Shown: piece after piece, positions 1 to 11,063 of the stretch | Position numbering within the stretch: position 1 is the stretch's first letter | Layout: every line of letters starts with the position of its first letter | NCBI GenBank assembly: GCA_022870745.1 | Contig: CP085323.1 | Coordinates: 2,542,001 to 2,606,000, forward strand | Origin: Silvibacterium acidisoli | GTDB taxonomy: Bacteria; Acidobacteriota; Terriglobia; Terriglobales; Acidobacteriaceae | Reading direction: 5' to 3' | DNA: 64,000 nucleotides | Position numbers and translations under genes: made by a program | The notes under the pieces: model-generated | Database searches by the model: none | What the model saw: only the letters and a program-made list of their open reading frames with translations | What the model was told of the DNA's origin: nothing

Positions 1-2
1 AC

Positions 3-467
3 GAAGGATGGTCGCATCACATCACGCGGCTGATGGTGCTCTCGAACCTGGCGACGCTATGCGGATTCTCGCCGCGCGAGCTGACCGACTGGTTCTGGTT
101 TGCCTATGTGGACGCCTATGACTGGGTCGTCGAAACGAACGTGCTGGGCATGGCCACTTACGCGGACGGAGGCGTGACCGCGACGAAGCCGTATGTCTCC
201 GGTGCGGCATATATTAACCGCATGTCGAACTACTGCCGACGCTGTCAGTACGACCCTAAAAAGGCGACAGGAGAAGGTTCATGCCCATTTACCGCGCTTT
301 ACTGGACCTTCCTGGAGCGCAATGAAAAAGTGTTGGGCAGCAACTTCCGACTGCAGATGCCGTACGTAACCCTGCGCAAAAAATCGAAAGACGAAATGCG
401 GGCTTTGCGCGAGCGTGCCGATGAGGCGATCGCCCACCTGCGGAGTTTCAAGCTGCCTGAATATTGA
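3..467 (+). CDS. Iron-sulfur bacterial cryptochrome/photolyase (FeS-BCP), 3' end only
   Basis: This is the C-terminal ~154 residues of a PhrB-type protein; the 5' part lies outside the window and the frame is open from base 3. Family members are (6-4) photolyases or related photoreceptors that bind FAD and a 4Fe-4S cluster. Visible landmarks are the helical FAD-domain segment HHITRLMVLSNLATLCG, the stretch ADGGVTATKPYVSGAAYI, and the cluster-binding region NYCRRCQYDP followed by GEGSCPF. These give three of the expected four cysteine ligands, and the fourth would lie upstream. The GSCPFTALYWTFL stretch and the C-terminal helix fit the family's normal end, so the gene is cut only by the window edge. 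Repair activity versus a sensory role cannot be decided from this fragment. No RNA terminator is obvious before the following padR gene. Confidence 0.88.
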   Translation, partial: EGWSHHITRLMVLSNLATLCGFSPRELTDWFWFAYVDAYDWVVETNVLGMATYADGGVTATKPYVSGAAYINRMSNYCRRCQYDPKKATGEGSCPFTALYWTFLERNEKVLGSNFRLQMPYVTLRKKSKDEMRALRERADEAIAHLRSFKLPEY

Positions 468-485
468 GGCGTCTGAATAAGGCTG

Positions 486-524
486 TAGACAGGCTACCGG
501 CTCGGGATGTAGTGTCTCTACATC
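486..524 (+). promoter_or_regulatory. Promoter with PadR-type operator abutting the padR start codon
   Basis: An inverted repeat GATGTAG-TGTCT-CTACATC fills positions 506-524 and ends on the base before the padR ATG. It resembles the ATGT...ACAT sites bound by PadR proteins. Upstream, TAGACA at 486-491 (5/6 match to -35) lies 16 nt from TGTAGT at 508-513 (4/6 match to -10), so transcription would begin only a few bases before the ATG. No Shine-Dalgarno sequence is present, which suggests a leaderless or near-leaderless mRNA. Autorepression by PadR is inferred. Confidence 0.5.
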
Positions 525-878
525 ATGGCTCGTCAACAGTATCGCAATCGCATTGAAATTCTTCAGGGCACGCTCGATCTCCTGGTGCTCGAGACGCTCC
601 GTTGGGGAGCCCAGCACGGCTACGGCATCAGCCAGGTGATCCGTGCGCGCTCCGGCGAGGTCTTTCAGGTAGAGACCGGCTCGCTGTATCCCGCGCTCCA
701 TCGCATGGAGAAGCAGGGCTGGATCGAGAGCGAGTGGGGACAGACCGAGCAGAACCAGCGCGCGAAGTTCTACCAGCTCACCGCCGAAGGCAGGAAGCAG
801 CTGGTGCGCGACCGCTCGAAATGGGAAACGCTGGTGGCCGCGATGGCCGGGGTGATGAGCCCCGAGACGGGAGCGTAA
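525..878 (+). CDS. PadR-family transcriptional repressor
   Basis: This 117-residue protein is the length of the small PadR subfamily. The winged-helix core is visible: GTLDLLVLETL (helix 1), HGYGISQVI, the recognition segment GSLYPALHRMEKQGW, then SEWG and the wing ending FYQLTAEGRKQL. PadR proteins bind palindromic operators as dimers and respond to small ligands or stress; the ligand here is unknown. The stop codon is three bases before the permease start, so the two genes are almost certainly co-transcribed. A PadR gene directly upstream of a duplicated permease is a recurring arrangement in acidobacterial genomes (family knowledge). The ATG is preceded by an inverted repeat rather than a ribosome-binding site, so self-control is likely. 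Confidence 0.93.
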   Translation: MARQQYRNRIEILQGTLDLLVLETLRWGAQHGYGISQVIRARSGEVFQVETGSLYPALHRMEKQGWIESEWGQTEQNQRAKFYQLTAEGRKQLVRDRSKWETLVAAMAGVMSPETGA

Positions 879-881
879 ACC

Positions 882-3602
882 ATGAGCTCCTGGCGCAGAT
901 TCTTCAGCAGTGAAGCGAAGCGGTCGGAGCTCGACGAGGAGATCGCCGCGCACCTGGCCATGGCCGAGGCCGATAATCGCGCCGCCGGAGCGGATGCTGC
1001 CACCGCCCACCACAAGGCAACAGCGGAGTTCGGCAACGCGGCGCTGGTGAAAGACGTCACCAGCAGTTCATGGGGATGGCAGAGGCTGGAATCCTTCGCG
1101 CAGGACGCGCGCTACGCGATCCGCCAGATGCGTAAAGGGCCGGGCTTCGCCTGCGCCGTGATCGGCACACTCGCGCTGGGTATCGGCGCAGCCACGGCGA
1201 TGTTCACCGTGGTGGATCGCACCATGTTGCGGCCTTTGCCGTACAAGCATCCGTCGCGGTTGGTAACCATCTCGCCGGCAGGCAAAGATCAGAGGCTGGG
1301 TTTCCAGACTTCGTTTCCGGATATTCAGGCCTGGCGTGAGCAGGCCAAGAGTTTCGAAGGATTCGCCTTTTACAGACAGGTAAGCGGGCGCAGCTTCCTG
1401 AATGTAGACGGCACAGCCACGCAGGTGGCACTCACACAGGTAAGCGGAAATCTCTTTGGCCTGCTCGGAGTGACTCCTCAATTCGGTTCCGGTTTGCGTG
1501 CGCGTCCGGATACGCTGGCCGTCGCTGGAGACGATCACACTGTCGTTATCAATGACTTAGCGTGGCGCGAGATTTTCCATTCGGATCGGGGAATCGTCGG
1601 CAGGACAGTCCAGATCAACGACGAGCCTTATCGCATCCTTGGAGTGATGCCGAAGGGCTTCTATTTCCCCTACAACTCGATTACTCCGCAGTTGTGGTCT
1701 CCGATACAGCTAGGCGCTGACGATGCCAAGCGCAGTTATGCGTCGCAGTATCAGGTGATGGGTCGCGTGAAGGCTGGAATCACCATCGCCCAGGCGAATG
1801 CGGAGATGCAGCAGATTCAAATGCGAATCCAAAAGAGCATCGCGCAGCCGGACTGGGCCAAGGATATCGATCACATCAAGATGGATCCGTTTGCATCGAT
1901 AGGCGCCGATAAGTCTACAAACCACGCGCTGCTTGCGTTGCTGGGTGCCTCGGGATTGCTCTGGCTGATCGCCTGTCTGAACGCAACCAACCTGCTTCTG
2001 GTGAAGGCATCAGTGCGCGCTCGCGAAATCGCAATGCGCGGTGCGCTTGGGGCAAGCCGCTGGAGATTGACACAGCAGTTGGTCATTGAAGGGCTCCTGT
2101 TAAGCATGAGCGCTGCGCTGCTGGGCATTGCGCTGGCGTTGTCAGCGATTACTCTCTTTAATCACCTGTTAAGCCATCTTCCGACTGCAGGGCTCGCACC
2201 CTTTGCGGGGATTGTGGCTGGTCTAAGCCCAAGGGTATTGCTGCTCCTCATTGCGCTCACAGTCATTTCAGCGATCCTGTCTTCGGCATGGCCCGCGTGG
2301 ATGGCCGCGCGCTCACCTATAGAAGCAGCTCTGCGGCAGGGCGGAGCTCAAAGCGGGACAGCAAAGGGACAGAATCGTCTGCGCGGCGGGCTGGTCATAG
2401 CCGAGATCGCGATGTCTCTCGCGCTGCTCGCATGCTGTGGACTGTTGCTGCGCACAATCTATGCGCTGCGGCATACTCCGCTGGGTTTCCGTACCGATCA
2501 CATTCTCGTGGCTAACATGGAGATTCCCACGTACCGCTTCGCAAAGATTAACGCGGCACAGGAAATCTATATGCCGTTACTGGAGCGAGCACAGCATTTA
2601 CCGGGAGTGCAGTCTGCAGGTCTCGTGACGGAAGTGCCTCTTGGCAACACCTTCAACGTGATGATGTATCTCGAAGGTGACAAGGCGAAGGGGCTCGGTA
2701 CCACCTCTTCCATGTTCAAAGCGGCGACCCCCGATCTGCAGAAAGTCTTCGGATTCTCCATTTTGAAAGGCCGTTACTTCAATGAACATGACACCCCGTC
2801 CTCTGAGCCGGTAGCCGTCGTCAACCAGGCTTTTGCCAAGGCGTTTGCGCCGCACGAGCAGGACCTCAATAAAGTAATCGGTCTTAAGCTCATGTCGATC
2901 AGTAATAAGCCTGGAGAAAAGAACGAGAATACGAAGACAACCATCATAGGCATTCTCGACGATATGCATCAGTGGAAGATCGGCGTGCAGGCGTCTCCCG
3001 AGATCCAGGTGTTGCCCGACCAGGTAAAGCCGGGCAGCAGCTTCTATGCAATACTCGAAGGCGTCGCGATGGATCTCGCAGTGCGCACGCAGCGTCCGCC
3101 GTCGGAGATGATTCCGCAACTGCGCGCGATTTTGAAGCAGGCAAGTCCTGAATTGGCCGACGCAAAGTTCAGCACTATGGACCAGATCGTCGAAGACTCC
3201 TTTGGCAGCCAGCAGCTTGCTGCGAAGCTGCTTGAAGTCTTTGCCGGTTCGGCGCTGTTGCTGTGCGTTGCGGGACTCTATGGCTTGCTCGCGTATGTCG
3301 TAAGCCAGCGCACGCGGGAGATGGGTGTCCGCTTCGCTCTCGGCGCTCAGAAGGAAGACGTAGTGTGGCTGGTGATGCGGCAGGCGGGCGTCCTGGTGAT
3401 TGCCGGTATCGTAATCGGCATGGGGCTCGCGTATGGCGCAGGCCGGCTGGTGCAGAGTTTCCTCTTCGGCATCTCCGCGCACGACGGATGGACGCTGGCA
3501 GCGGTCGCGATTCTGCTGATGATCTGCGGAGGAGTTGCGGCGTGGCTGCCCGCGCGTCGCGCCGCAGGAGTGAACCCTGTTGAGGCGCTCCGCGCGGAGT
3601 AG
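882..3602 (+). CDS. Acidobacterial duplicated orphan permease (ADOP), MacB/FtsX type
   Basis: This 906-residue membrane protein belongs to the FtsX/MacB permease superfamily in its duplicated form and lacks its own ATPase domain. The N-terminal ~70 residues form a cytoplasmic prefix (SELDEEIAAHLAMAEADN). A first transmembrane helix follows at ~85-110 (GTLALGIGAATAMFTVV), then a periplasmic MacB-like core, a three-helix FtsX block at ~350-475, a second periplasmic core, and a final FtsX block at ~775-900 with GLYGLLAYVVSQRTREMGVR. It ends ARRAAGVNPVEALRAE, the standard terminus of the family. Such proteins are thought to need an ABC ATPase encoded elsewhere or to act as mechanotransmission or efflux components; the substrate is unknown. 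It sits three bases after padR and is presumably under its control. Confidence 0.93.
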   Translation: MSSWRRFFSSEAKRSELDEEIAAHLAMAEADNRAAGADAATAHHKATAEFGNAALVKDVTSSSWGWQRLESFAQDARYAIRQMRKGPGFACAVIGTLALGIGAATAMFTVVDRTMLRPLPYKHPSRLVTISPAGKDQRLGFQTSFPDIQAWREQAKSFEGFAFYRQVSGRSFLNVDGTATQVALTQVSGNLFGLLGVTPQFGSGLRARPDTLAVAGDDHTVVINDLAWREIFHSDRGIVGRTVQINDEPYRILGVMPKGFYFPYNSITPQLWSPIQLGADDAKRSYASQYQVMGRVKAGITIAQANAEMQQIQMRIQKSIAQPDWAKDIDHIKMDPFASIGADKSTNHALLALLGASGLLWLIACLNATNLLLVKASVRAREIAMRGALGASRWRLTQQLVIEGLLLSMSAALLGIALALSAITLFNHLLSHLPTAGLAPFAGIVAGLSPRVLLLLIALTVISAILSSAWPAWMAARSPIEAALRQGGAQSGTAKGQNRLRGGLVIAEIAMSLALLACCGLLLRTIYALRHTPLGFRTDHILVANMEIPTYRFAKINAAQEIYMPLLERAQHLPGVQSAGLVTEVPLGNTFNVMMYLEGDKAKGLGTTSSMFKAATPDLQKVFGFSILKGRYFNEHDTPSSEPVAVVNQAFAKAFAPHEQDLNKVIGLKLMSISNKPGEKNENTKTTIIGILDDMHQWKIGVQASPEIQVLPDQVKPGSSFYAILEGVAMDLAVRTQRPPSEMIPQLRAILKQASPELADAKFSTMDQIVEDSFGSQQLAAKLLEVFAGSALLLCVAGLYGLLAYVVSQRTREMGVRFALGAQKEDVVWLVMRQAGVLVIAGIVIGMGLAYGAGRLVQSFLFGISAHDGWTLAAVAILLMICGGVAAWLPARRAAGVNPVEALRAE

Positions 3603-3622
3603 CTTTGGACCTCAGCGACTGA

Positions 3623-3680
3623 AGCCGCTTTTGCGGCTGGACGAAACTCGTGGGGGCTGAAGCCCCCACGCTACCGAGTT
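3623..3680. repeat. Double hairpin repeat downstream of the permease
   Basis: Two adjacent perfect hairpins are present. AGCCGC-TTTT-GCGGCT spans 3623-3638. CGTGGGGGCT-GA-AGCCCCCACG spans 3649-3670 and is flanked by outer arms AACTCG (3645-3650) and CGAGTT (3675-3680). The GGGGCTGAAGCCCC core resembles short intergenic palindromes that recur in acidobacterial genomes (inference; no other copy is in this window). It could stabilise the 3' end of the permease transcript. Confidence 0.6.
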
Positions 3681-3730
3681 CGTTGCAGCGAAGAACCAGT
3701 CAGCGCAAAACCGATCAGCTAAGAAACAGC

Positions 3731-3768
3731 CAGCCCGGAACCGGTTAGCGTGAATCGGTTCCGGGCTG
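3731..3768. terminator. Bidirectional terminator-like hairpin between convergent genes
   Basis: CAGCCCGGAACCG (3731-3743) pairs perfectly with CGGTTCCGGGCTG (3756-3768) across a 12-nt loop. It lies between the ends of the plus-strand permease and the minus-strand kinase, where either transcript would need to stop. There is no long U-tract on either side, so intrinsic termination is plausible rather than certain. Confidence 0.5.
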
Positions 3769-3819
3769 AACATCACCACCGGCCGTTTCTGCGCTGTCCG
3801 CTTCTCAGCTGCTTCTAGT

Positions 3820-5280
3820 TCAATACGCTTGTAGCTGCACCAGTGGCAGGCGTATCTGGAAGCAGGTTTCTCCCGGTACGGATACGACGGTCACAAAGCC
3901 GCGATGGCGCCGTATCACGCGCTGCACCGTGTCAAGGCCGAGTCCTAGTCCGCTGCCCGGAGCCTTGGTGGTGAAGAACGGCTCGAAGATACGGTCCTTG
4001 AGAGAATCAGGGATGCCAGGGCCGTTATCCCAAACCTCGATAACTACCATTTCACCGGAGAGATGCACGCGCAGTGTGATTTTGCCGTGGTCTTGAATGG
4101 CATCGAGGGCGTTTTCGAGCAGCGCCATCCACACCTGGCTCAGCTCGCTTCCGTAAGCGGAGATGGCAGGGATGTCATTGGCATACCGGCGTTCGATCTC
4201 CACGTGCGCCAGCCGCGATTGCAGCATGGTGATCGTGTTGTCGAGCGCCTTGGGCACATCGACCTCCTGGATCGGCGCCTGGTCCATGTAGGAGTAATCC
4301 TTTATGGCGCGAATCAGGTCGAAGATGCGTGCGGTCGAGTCGAGCATGGCTTCGGCGATGCGTTCCGCGCGAACAGAAGACGCAAACTGTCCCAACACGA
4401 CCGGGAGCGTTTCGGGATCGAGGACTTTCCCTATCGGCTCGAGATCTTCAGCGGTGACGCCAAGTTCGGCGAGCTCCGGAGAAATCTTCCAGGTTTCCTG
4501 AACGCCATGTGCCTTGAGCCAGGTCAAAATGCTGTCTTCCGCTGTCGCAAAGTTGGCAGGATCCGGAGGTGCTTTCTGCGCCTTCTGGCGGACGGCTTCC
4601 TGCCAGTCGCGCACTTCAAGCATGTGCTTTTCGTCGAGACAGAGTGCGCCAAGACGGAACTTCTCGCGTCCGTATACGCGCAGCTCATCGAGCAGTCCTG
4701 AAGCCGCGCGCTGGGCCGCCGAGGCTGGATTGTTCATTTCGTGCGCAAGATTGCCGGCGAGCTTGCCGAGCGCCGAGAGCTTCTCTGACTGCTGTTCAAG
4801 GCGCGTGACCTCGCGGACGCGATCGAGCAGGACCGAAACGCAGCGGCCTCCCAGCGACGGAACCGCCTTCAGCATCTCCGGAAACATCTCGCGCGGAAAT
4901 TCGAGCGCCCAGGCATCGGTAATGATCTGGCCCTGGCCGCCGTAGGTTTTCATGCGCGAAAAGGGCAGCAGCCCGGTGATCATGGCAGTGCGGCCGATGA
5001 AGAGAGCGGATGGACCGGAGTGTTCCCGGCGTACATGAACTTCGCCGCGCAGCAGAATGGTCATGGTCTCCGCAGGGTCGCCTTCGCGAAAGACGACTGT
5101 GCCTGCGGGAATGAAGCGTTCTGTGCCGTGGGTTGCGAGCCACTCGAACTCGCACTCATCCATGCCCTGCAGGGGCGGTACGCGCTTCAGCGCATCGACG
5201 ATCTCTGGCAAAGGGGTGGGACCCGGTGTGTGGTTGCGATCAGCCGAGTCCAGCGTAGGGGTTGAACTAGTAGTGCTCAT
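3820..5280 (-). CDS. Sensor histidine kinase with N-terminal cyclic-nucleotide-binding domain
   Basis: This 486-residue protein has no membrane segment. Residues ~35-150 form a cNMP-binding/Crp-like domain ([40 protein letters not shown]). A HisKA-like region follows with the H-box [18 protein letters not shown], which supplies the phospho-accepting histidine. The C-terminal HATPase domain shows the N-box [14 protein letters not shown], the G1 box VWDNGPGIP, and the G2 box [10 protein letters not shown]. The cNMP domain suggests that c-di-GMP, cAMP or another cytosolic signal gates autophosphorylation, but the ligand cannot be read from sequence. No response regulator is adjacent, so it is an orphan kinase. 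The ATG start places the cNMP domain at the usual distance from the N-terminus. Confidence 0.92.
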   Translation of the reverse strand: MSTTSSTPTLDSADRNHTPGPTPLPEIVDALKRVPPLQGMDECEFEWLATHGTERFIPAGTVVFREGDPAETMTILLRGEVHVRREHSGPSALFIGRTAMITGLLPFSRMKTYGGQGQIITDAWALEFPREMFPEMLKAVPSLGGRCVSVLLDRVREVTRLEQQSEKLSALGKLAGNLAHEMNNPASAAQRAASGLLDELRVYGREKFRLGALCLDEKHMLEVRDWQEAVRQKAQKAPPDPANFATAEDSILTWLKAHGVQETWKISPELAELGVTAEDLEPIGKVLDPETLPVVLGQFASSVRAERIAEAMLDSTARIFDLIRAIKDYSYMDQAPIQEVDVPKALDNTITMLQSRLAHVEIERRYANDIPAISAYGSELSQVWMALLENALDAIQDHGKITLRVHLSGEMVVIEVWDNGPGIPDSLKDRIFEPFFTTKAPGSGLGLGLDTVQRVIRRHRGFVTVVSVPGETCFQIRLPLVQLQAY

Positions 5281-5346
5281 AAACCGGCCTCTTTCGTCAT
5301 GGTATCAGGGGCGGATGACGCGCCTGAGAATTGTGACTGGCGGAAA

Positions 5347-5829
5347 CTAATAAGCGTCCTTACGCTGTTCTTCGATCTTGCGTCGCGGCATGACGTCGAT
5401 TCTCGCATTCAACCGCGTCACTCCAATGGGCTTGTCGCTGCGTACGACCTCGCTGCCATCCTCGTCGAGCAGCAGCGCGGTAAAGCTGGTAACTGGAATA
5501 TGAAAGTGTTCGCGAATCGCTGCCATCTCTTTCGCGCTGAGAACGGCATAGGGCGTATCGAGCGGTGTTGCATAACGCCGCGCATCGGGAACCACCGGGG
5601 TCAGCATCACGAACCGGTCCATCATGTCGTCTGCGGCTTCGTCGAGAAGCTTCGTCTGCTCCTTCAATCTGGGATCACTACCGCTTGGACTGAAGACCAG
5701 CAGCGGACGGTAGCAATGTCGCATCGCCGCAAGCGATCTAGGGCGCACCTGGCAATTCGAGCCAGCCTGACCCTGGGCAGTAACAGCGGAACAGAGTGCG
5801 AACGCGATAAGGAGCAACAGACGATTCAT
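5347..5829 (-). CDS. Secreted DUF4174 family protein
   Basis: This is a ~160-residue protein with a clear signal peptide (MNRLLLLIAFALCSAVTAQ). Its mature part matches the DUF4174 pattern: RPLLVFSPSGSDPRLKEQ near the start, a central YAVLSAKEMAAIREHF, then FTALLLDEDGSEVVRSDKP and the ending MPRRKIEEQ. The family adopts a thioredoxin-like fold but lacks a CxxC pair, and its biochemical role is not established. An in-frame ATG six codons upstream (5847) would give a longer N-terminus. I chose 5829 because the signal sequence then begins canonically. It lies 66 bases after ilvC on the same strand and may be transcribed with it, though a hairpin separates them. Confidence 0.8.
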   Translation of the reverse strand: MNRLLLLIAFALCSAVTAQGQAGSNCQVRPRSLAAMRHCYRPLLVFSPSGSDPRLKEQTKLLDEAADDMMDRFVMLTPVVPDARRYATPLDTPYAVLSAKEMAAIREHFHIPVTSFTALLLDEDGSEVVRSDKPIGVTRLNARIDVMPRRKIEEQRKDAY

Positions 5830-5847
5830 AGAGCTATAGACACACAT

Positions 5848-5883
5848 GGCCGCGGCAGAAGATGCCCGCGGCCTGCATGCAGG
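5848..5883. other. Hairpin and palindrome after ilvC
   Basis: GGCCGCGG (5848-5855) and CCGCGGCC (5866-5873) form an 8-bp stem with a 10-nt loop, next to a perfect palindrome CCTGCATGCAGG (5872-5883). It follows the ilvC stop on the minus strand and precedes the DUF4174 gene. No U-tract follows in the minus direction, so it may attenuate or protect the 3' end of the long ilv-leu transcript rather than terminate fully. Confidence 0.4.
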
Positions 5884-5895
5884 TTAGAGGATTCA

Positions 5896-7577
<1,682 letters not shown>

Positions 7578-7579
7578 AC

Positions 7580-9325
7580 TTAAACGTCCTGTGCGGTTTC
7601 GATCAGCGGATTCTTCTCGGGTCTGCGGATCATCTCGTGCAGAGCAGAACCAGCCGGAATCATCGGATAGACGGAATCTTCCTTCTCCACCAGGAAGTTG
7701 ATCAGGAACGGTCCCTTGTGCGCGCGCGCTGTCTTGATGGCCTCCACAGCTTCGGTGCGCGTGCGCACCGTGGCTCCGGAAATCCCATGCGCTTCCGCCA
7801 GCTTCGCAAAGTCCGGGCTGAGGATCGGCGACGACTGGTAGTTCTTGTCATAGAAGAACTCCTGCCACTGCCGAACCATGCCGAGATAGCCGTTGTTCAC
7901 GATGGCGATGTTGATGTCGAGGTTCTCCTGTGCAATCGTCGAAAGCTCGGATGCGGTCATCTGGAAGCCGCCGTCACCGGCGATGATCCAGACTTCCTTC
8001 TCCGGGCACGCAACCTTCGCGCCGATGCCTGCGGGCAAAGCAAAGCCCATGGTGCCGAGTCCGCCGGAGGTAATCAACGTGCGAGGATCTTCGTGCTTGT
8101 AATACTGCGCCTCCCACATCTGGTGCTGACCCACATCAGTCGCGACAATGGCCTTGCCATCAGTCGCGTGCCACAGGTCGTGCATGACGTGCGCGGCATA
8201 GAGATGGCCGGTGTCGGGCAGGTTCTGAATGTCCTTCACCGCGCAATCGCCCTTCGTCGCGTCGATCTCCGTCAGCCATTCCGACTTGCCGGTATTGCGC
8301 GGGCTCAGATGCGGCAGCAGTTGCTCCAATACTTCCGCGAGGTCGCCGATCAGCGCAACATCGACCTTGACGTTCTTGTTGATCTCCGCCGGATCGATCT
8401 CGATGTGAATCTTCTTCGCGTTCACGGCATAGGTCGAGAGCGAGCCGGTTACGCGATCATCGAAGCGCATACCGCAGGCAATCAGCAGATCCGATTGCTG
8501 GATGGCATGGTTGACCCACGCCTCGCCGTGCATGCCCATCATGCCCAGTGCCAGCGGATGCGAGGCAGGGAAGCCGCCAAGCCCCAGCAGCGTGGTCGCC
8601 ACCGGAATCTGCAGCCGTTCGACCAGCGCCAGCACCTGCTCGCGTGCACCCGACTGAATGATGCCGTGACCAGCGAGAATCACAGGACGCTTCGCCGAGC
8701 GGATCATCTCCGCGGCCTTGAGAATGGACTCATCCTCGAAGCCGAGCATGGGATGCGGACGATAGGCATCGGGAGCGGCAGCTTCGAAATCGAAGAGCGC
8801 CGACGCCTGCTGCGCGTCCTTGGTGAAGTCGACCAGCACCGGTCCAGGACGGCCCGAGCGGGCCACCTGCATGGCTTTGCGAATCGTCGATGCAACATCT
8901 TCCGGACGCGTGACCATGTAGTTCTGCTTGGTCACAGGCAGCGTGATGCCGGTGATATCGACTTCCTGGAAGGCATCGGTGCCAAGCGCCTTGCTCGAAA
9001 CCTGTCCCGTGATGCAGAGCATCGGAATCGAGTCGAGCATGGCCGTGGCGATGCCGGTCACGAGATTGGTCGCGCCAGGGCCAGAGGTAGCGATGGCGAC
9101 GCCGACCTTGCCCGAAGCACGCGCATAGCCGTCAGCCATGTGCGAAGCACCCTGCTCATGGCGGACAAGAATATGGCGGATCGGAAACTTGCGCAGCGCG
9201 TCATAAACAGGCAGGATCGCGCCACCCGGATATCCGAAGACCTCGGTCACGCCTTCGGCTGCAAGCGTGGCCCAGAGGATTTCGGATCCGGTTAAACGTG
9301 TACCGGTGGACTTTTCTTCACCCAT
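7580..9325 (-). CDS. ilvB: Acetolactate synthase catalytic (large) subunit
   Basis: This 581-residue ThDP-dependent enzyme condenses pyruvate with pyruvate or 2-oxobutyrate. The N-terminal Pyr domain carries FGYPGGAILPVYDAL and the ThDP-activating glutamate in RHEQGASHMADGYAR. The central FAD-binding domain runs ~200-350 (GLGGFPASHPLALGMMGMHG). The C-terminal PP domain has the ThDP motif starting GDGGFQMTASELSTI and ending in NNGYLGMVRQWQEFFY. AAAGGAG, eight bases before the ATG, is a good ribosome-binding site. It is tightly coupled to ilvN downstream and 37 bases after ilvD upstream, inside an operon with the complete leucine branch. Confidence 0.97.
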   Translation of the reverse strand: MGEEKSTGTRLTGSEILWATLAAEGVTEVFGYPGGAILPVYDALRKFPIRHILVRHEQGASHMADGYARASGKVGVAIATSGPGATNLVTGIATAMLDSIPMLCITGQVSSKALGTDAFQEVDITGITLPVTKQNYMVTRPEDVASTIRKAMQVARSGRPGPVLVDFTKDAQQASALFDFEAAAPDAYRPHPMLGFEDESILKAAEMIRSAKRPVILAGHGIIQSGAREQVLALVERLQIPVATTLLGLGGFPASHPLALGMMGMHGEAWVNHAIQQSDLLIACGMRFDDRVTGSLSTYAVNAKKIHIEIDPAEINKNVKVDVALIGDLAEVLEQLLPHLSPRNTGKSEWLTEIDATKGDCAVKDIQNLPDTGHLYAAHVMHDLWHATDGKAIVATDVGQHQMWEAQYYKHEDPRTLITSGGLGTMGFALPAGIGAKVACPEKEVWIIAGDGGFQMTASELSTIAQENLDINIAIVNNGYLGMVRQWQEFFYDKNYQSSPILSPDFAKLAEAHGISGATVRTRTEAVEAIKTARAHKGPFLINFLVEKEDSVYPMIPAGSALHEMIRRPEKNPLIETAQDV

Positions 9326-9362
9326 CTCAGTGCTCCTTTAACAAACCAGGAAGAAACGATAT

Positions 9363-11060
9363 TTAGTTCGTCACCGCGCCCTGTGCAGCGGAGGAAACAG
9401 TGTTGATGTACTTGCGGAAGACGCCGCTCTTGTAACGCGGCTCGGGCTTCTTCCAGTCCTTCATGCGCTCTGCCAGCACTGCGTCCGAGACCTCAACATC
9501 GAGCTTGCGGTTCGGAATATCGAAGTGGATCATGTCGCCTTCGCGTACCGCGGCGATTGGGCCGGCATCGACAGCTTCCGGTGCAACGTGGCCGGCCATC
9601 AGGCCGCGCGTGGCTCCGGAGAAGCGTCCGTCGGTCAGCAGGGCAACCGTCTCGCTCAGCTCAGGAATGCCGGCAACGGCAGCCGTAACCTGCAGCATCT
9701 CGCGCATGCCCGGACCACCCTTGGGGCCTTCGTAGCGAATTACGATCACATCGTTCGGCTTGATCTGGCCCGACTCGACGGCGTGGAATGCATCCTGCTC
9801 GGCGTCGAAGACGCGTGCCGGTCCACGATGCTCAAGACGCTTGTGTCCGGCGACCTTGATGACGCAGCCTTCGGGAGCAAGATTGCCCTTGAGGATCACG
9901 AGTCCGCCTGTCGGCTTGATCGCGTTCTCGAGCGTATGGATGACAGGCTGGCCCGGCGTCTCGACGGCGAGCGCAGCTTCCTCGGCAAGCGTCTTGCCGG
10001 TGACGTTGGGCAGCGAGCCGTCGATGAGTCCGGCCTCGATCAGGCGCTTGGCCAGCAGACGGCTGCCGCCTGCCTCGTAGTAGTCAACGGCAACATAATT
10101 GCCGCCCGGCTTCAGATCGCAGAGTAGAGGAGTACGGTTGCTGATGCGGTCGAAGTCGTCGATGTCGAGCTTGATTCCCATCTCATGCGCGATGGCGAGG
10201 AAGTGCAGCACGGCATTGGTCGAACCGCCGGAAGCAGCAACCGATGCGATAGCCGTCTCGATGGACTGCGGAGTGATGAGCTTGCTGGGGCGCAGGTCGT
10301 TGCGCGCCGCCTGCATGATGAGGCGTCCTGCTTCGCGCGCGGATTCGAGCTTCTCCGGCAGAAAGGCCGGAACGCCCGAGAGACCGATCGGTGATATGCC
10401 GAGGAACTCGCAGGCCATGGCCATGGTGTTCGCCGTGAACTGGCCGCCGCATGCACCAGCCGTAGGACAGGCCGCGGCTTCAACTGCTTCGAGCCCTGCA
10501 TCGTCAAGCTTGCCTGCAGCGTGCGATCCGATAGCCTCGAAGACGTTTTGAATGGTGATATCGACGCCGTTCAGCTTGCCCGGCTTGATCGAGCCGCCGT
10601 AGACCATCAGCGAAGGGATATCGAGACGAGCCAGAGCCATCACGGTCCCGGGCATGTTCTTGTCGCAGCCGGCAATGGCGACGAGGCCGTCGAAGAGGTT
10701 GCCACGTGCGACCAGTTCCACCGAGTCGGCAATCACTTCGCGGCTGATCAGCGAAGCCTTCATGCCTTCCGTGCCCATGGTGATGCCGTCGGAGATAGTG
10801 ATGGTGTTGAACTCCATCGGCGTGCCACCTGCTTCGCGGATGCCCTGCTTTACAGCCTCGGCGATATCGCGCAGGTGGAAGTTGCAGGGACCGATCTCGG
10901 TCCAGGTATTCGCAATGCCGATGATCGGCTTGTGTAGGTCTTCCTTCGAGAAGCCAACGCCGCGCAGGTAGGAGCGCGCGGCCGCGCGGTTCGGGCCTTC
11001 GGTCAAAGGCACGCTGTACTTCTTCGGATTATGGCTTCCGTTGCTCTCGTTCGAACTCAT
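9363..11060 (-). CDS. ilvD: Dihydroxy-acid dehydratase
   Basis: This 565-residue Fe-S dehydratase makes 2-oxoisovalerate and 2-oxo-3-methylvalerate. Cluster-ligand cysteines are visible in [15 protein letters not shown] (~57-71), [20 protein letters not shown] (~129) and [18 protein letters not shown] (~200). The C-terminal barrel contains [20 protein letters not shown]. Its length and motif order match the IlvD/Edd family, with the spacing of IlvD rather than phosphogluconate dehydratase. It begins three bases after the leuD stop. The 2-oxoisovalerate product is also the substrate of LeuA, encoded at the head of the same run. Confidence 0.97.
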   Translation of the reverse strand: MSSNESNGSHNPKKYSVPLTEGPNRAAARSYLRGVGFSKEDLHKPIIGIANTWTEIGPCNFHLRDIAEAVKQGIREAGGTPMEFNTITISDGITMGTEGMKASLISREVIADSVELVARGNLFDGLVAIAGCDKNMPGTVMALARLDIPSLMVYGGSIKPGKLNGVDITIQNVFEAIGSHAAGKLDDAGLEAVEAAACPTAGACGGQFTANTMAMACEFLGISPIGLSGVPAFLPEKLESAREAGRLIMQAARNDLRPSKLITPQSIETAIASVAASGGSTNAVLHFLAIAHEMGIKLDIDDFDRISNRTPLLCDLKPGGNYVAVDYYEAGGSRLLAKRLIEAGLIDGSLPNVTGKTLAEEAALAVETPGQPVIHTLENAIKPTGGLVILKGNLAPEGCVIKVAGHKRLEHRGPARVFDAEQDAFHAVESGQIKPNDVIVIRYEGPKGGPGMREMLQVTAAVAGIPELSETVALLTDGRFSGATRGLMAGHVAPEAVDAGPIAAVREGDMIHFDIPNRKLDVEVSDAVLAERMKDWKKPEPRYKSGVFRKYINTVSSAAQGAVTN

Positions 11061-11063
11061 CGC

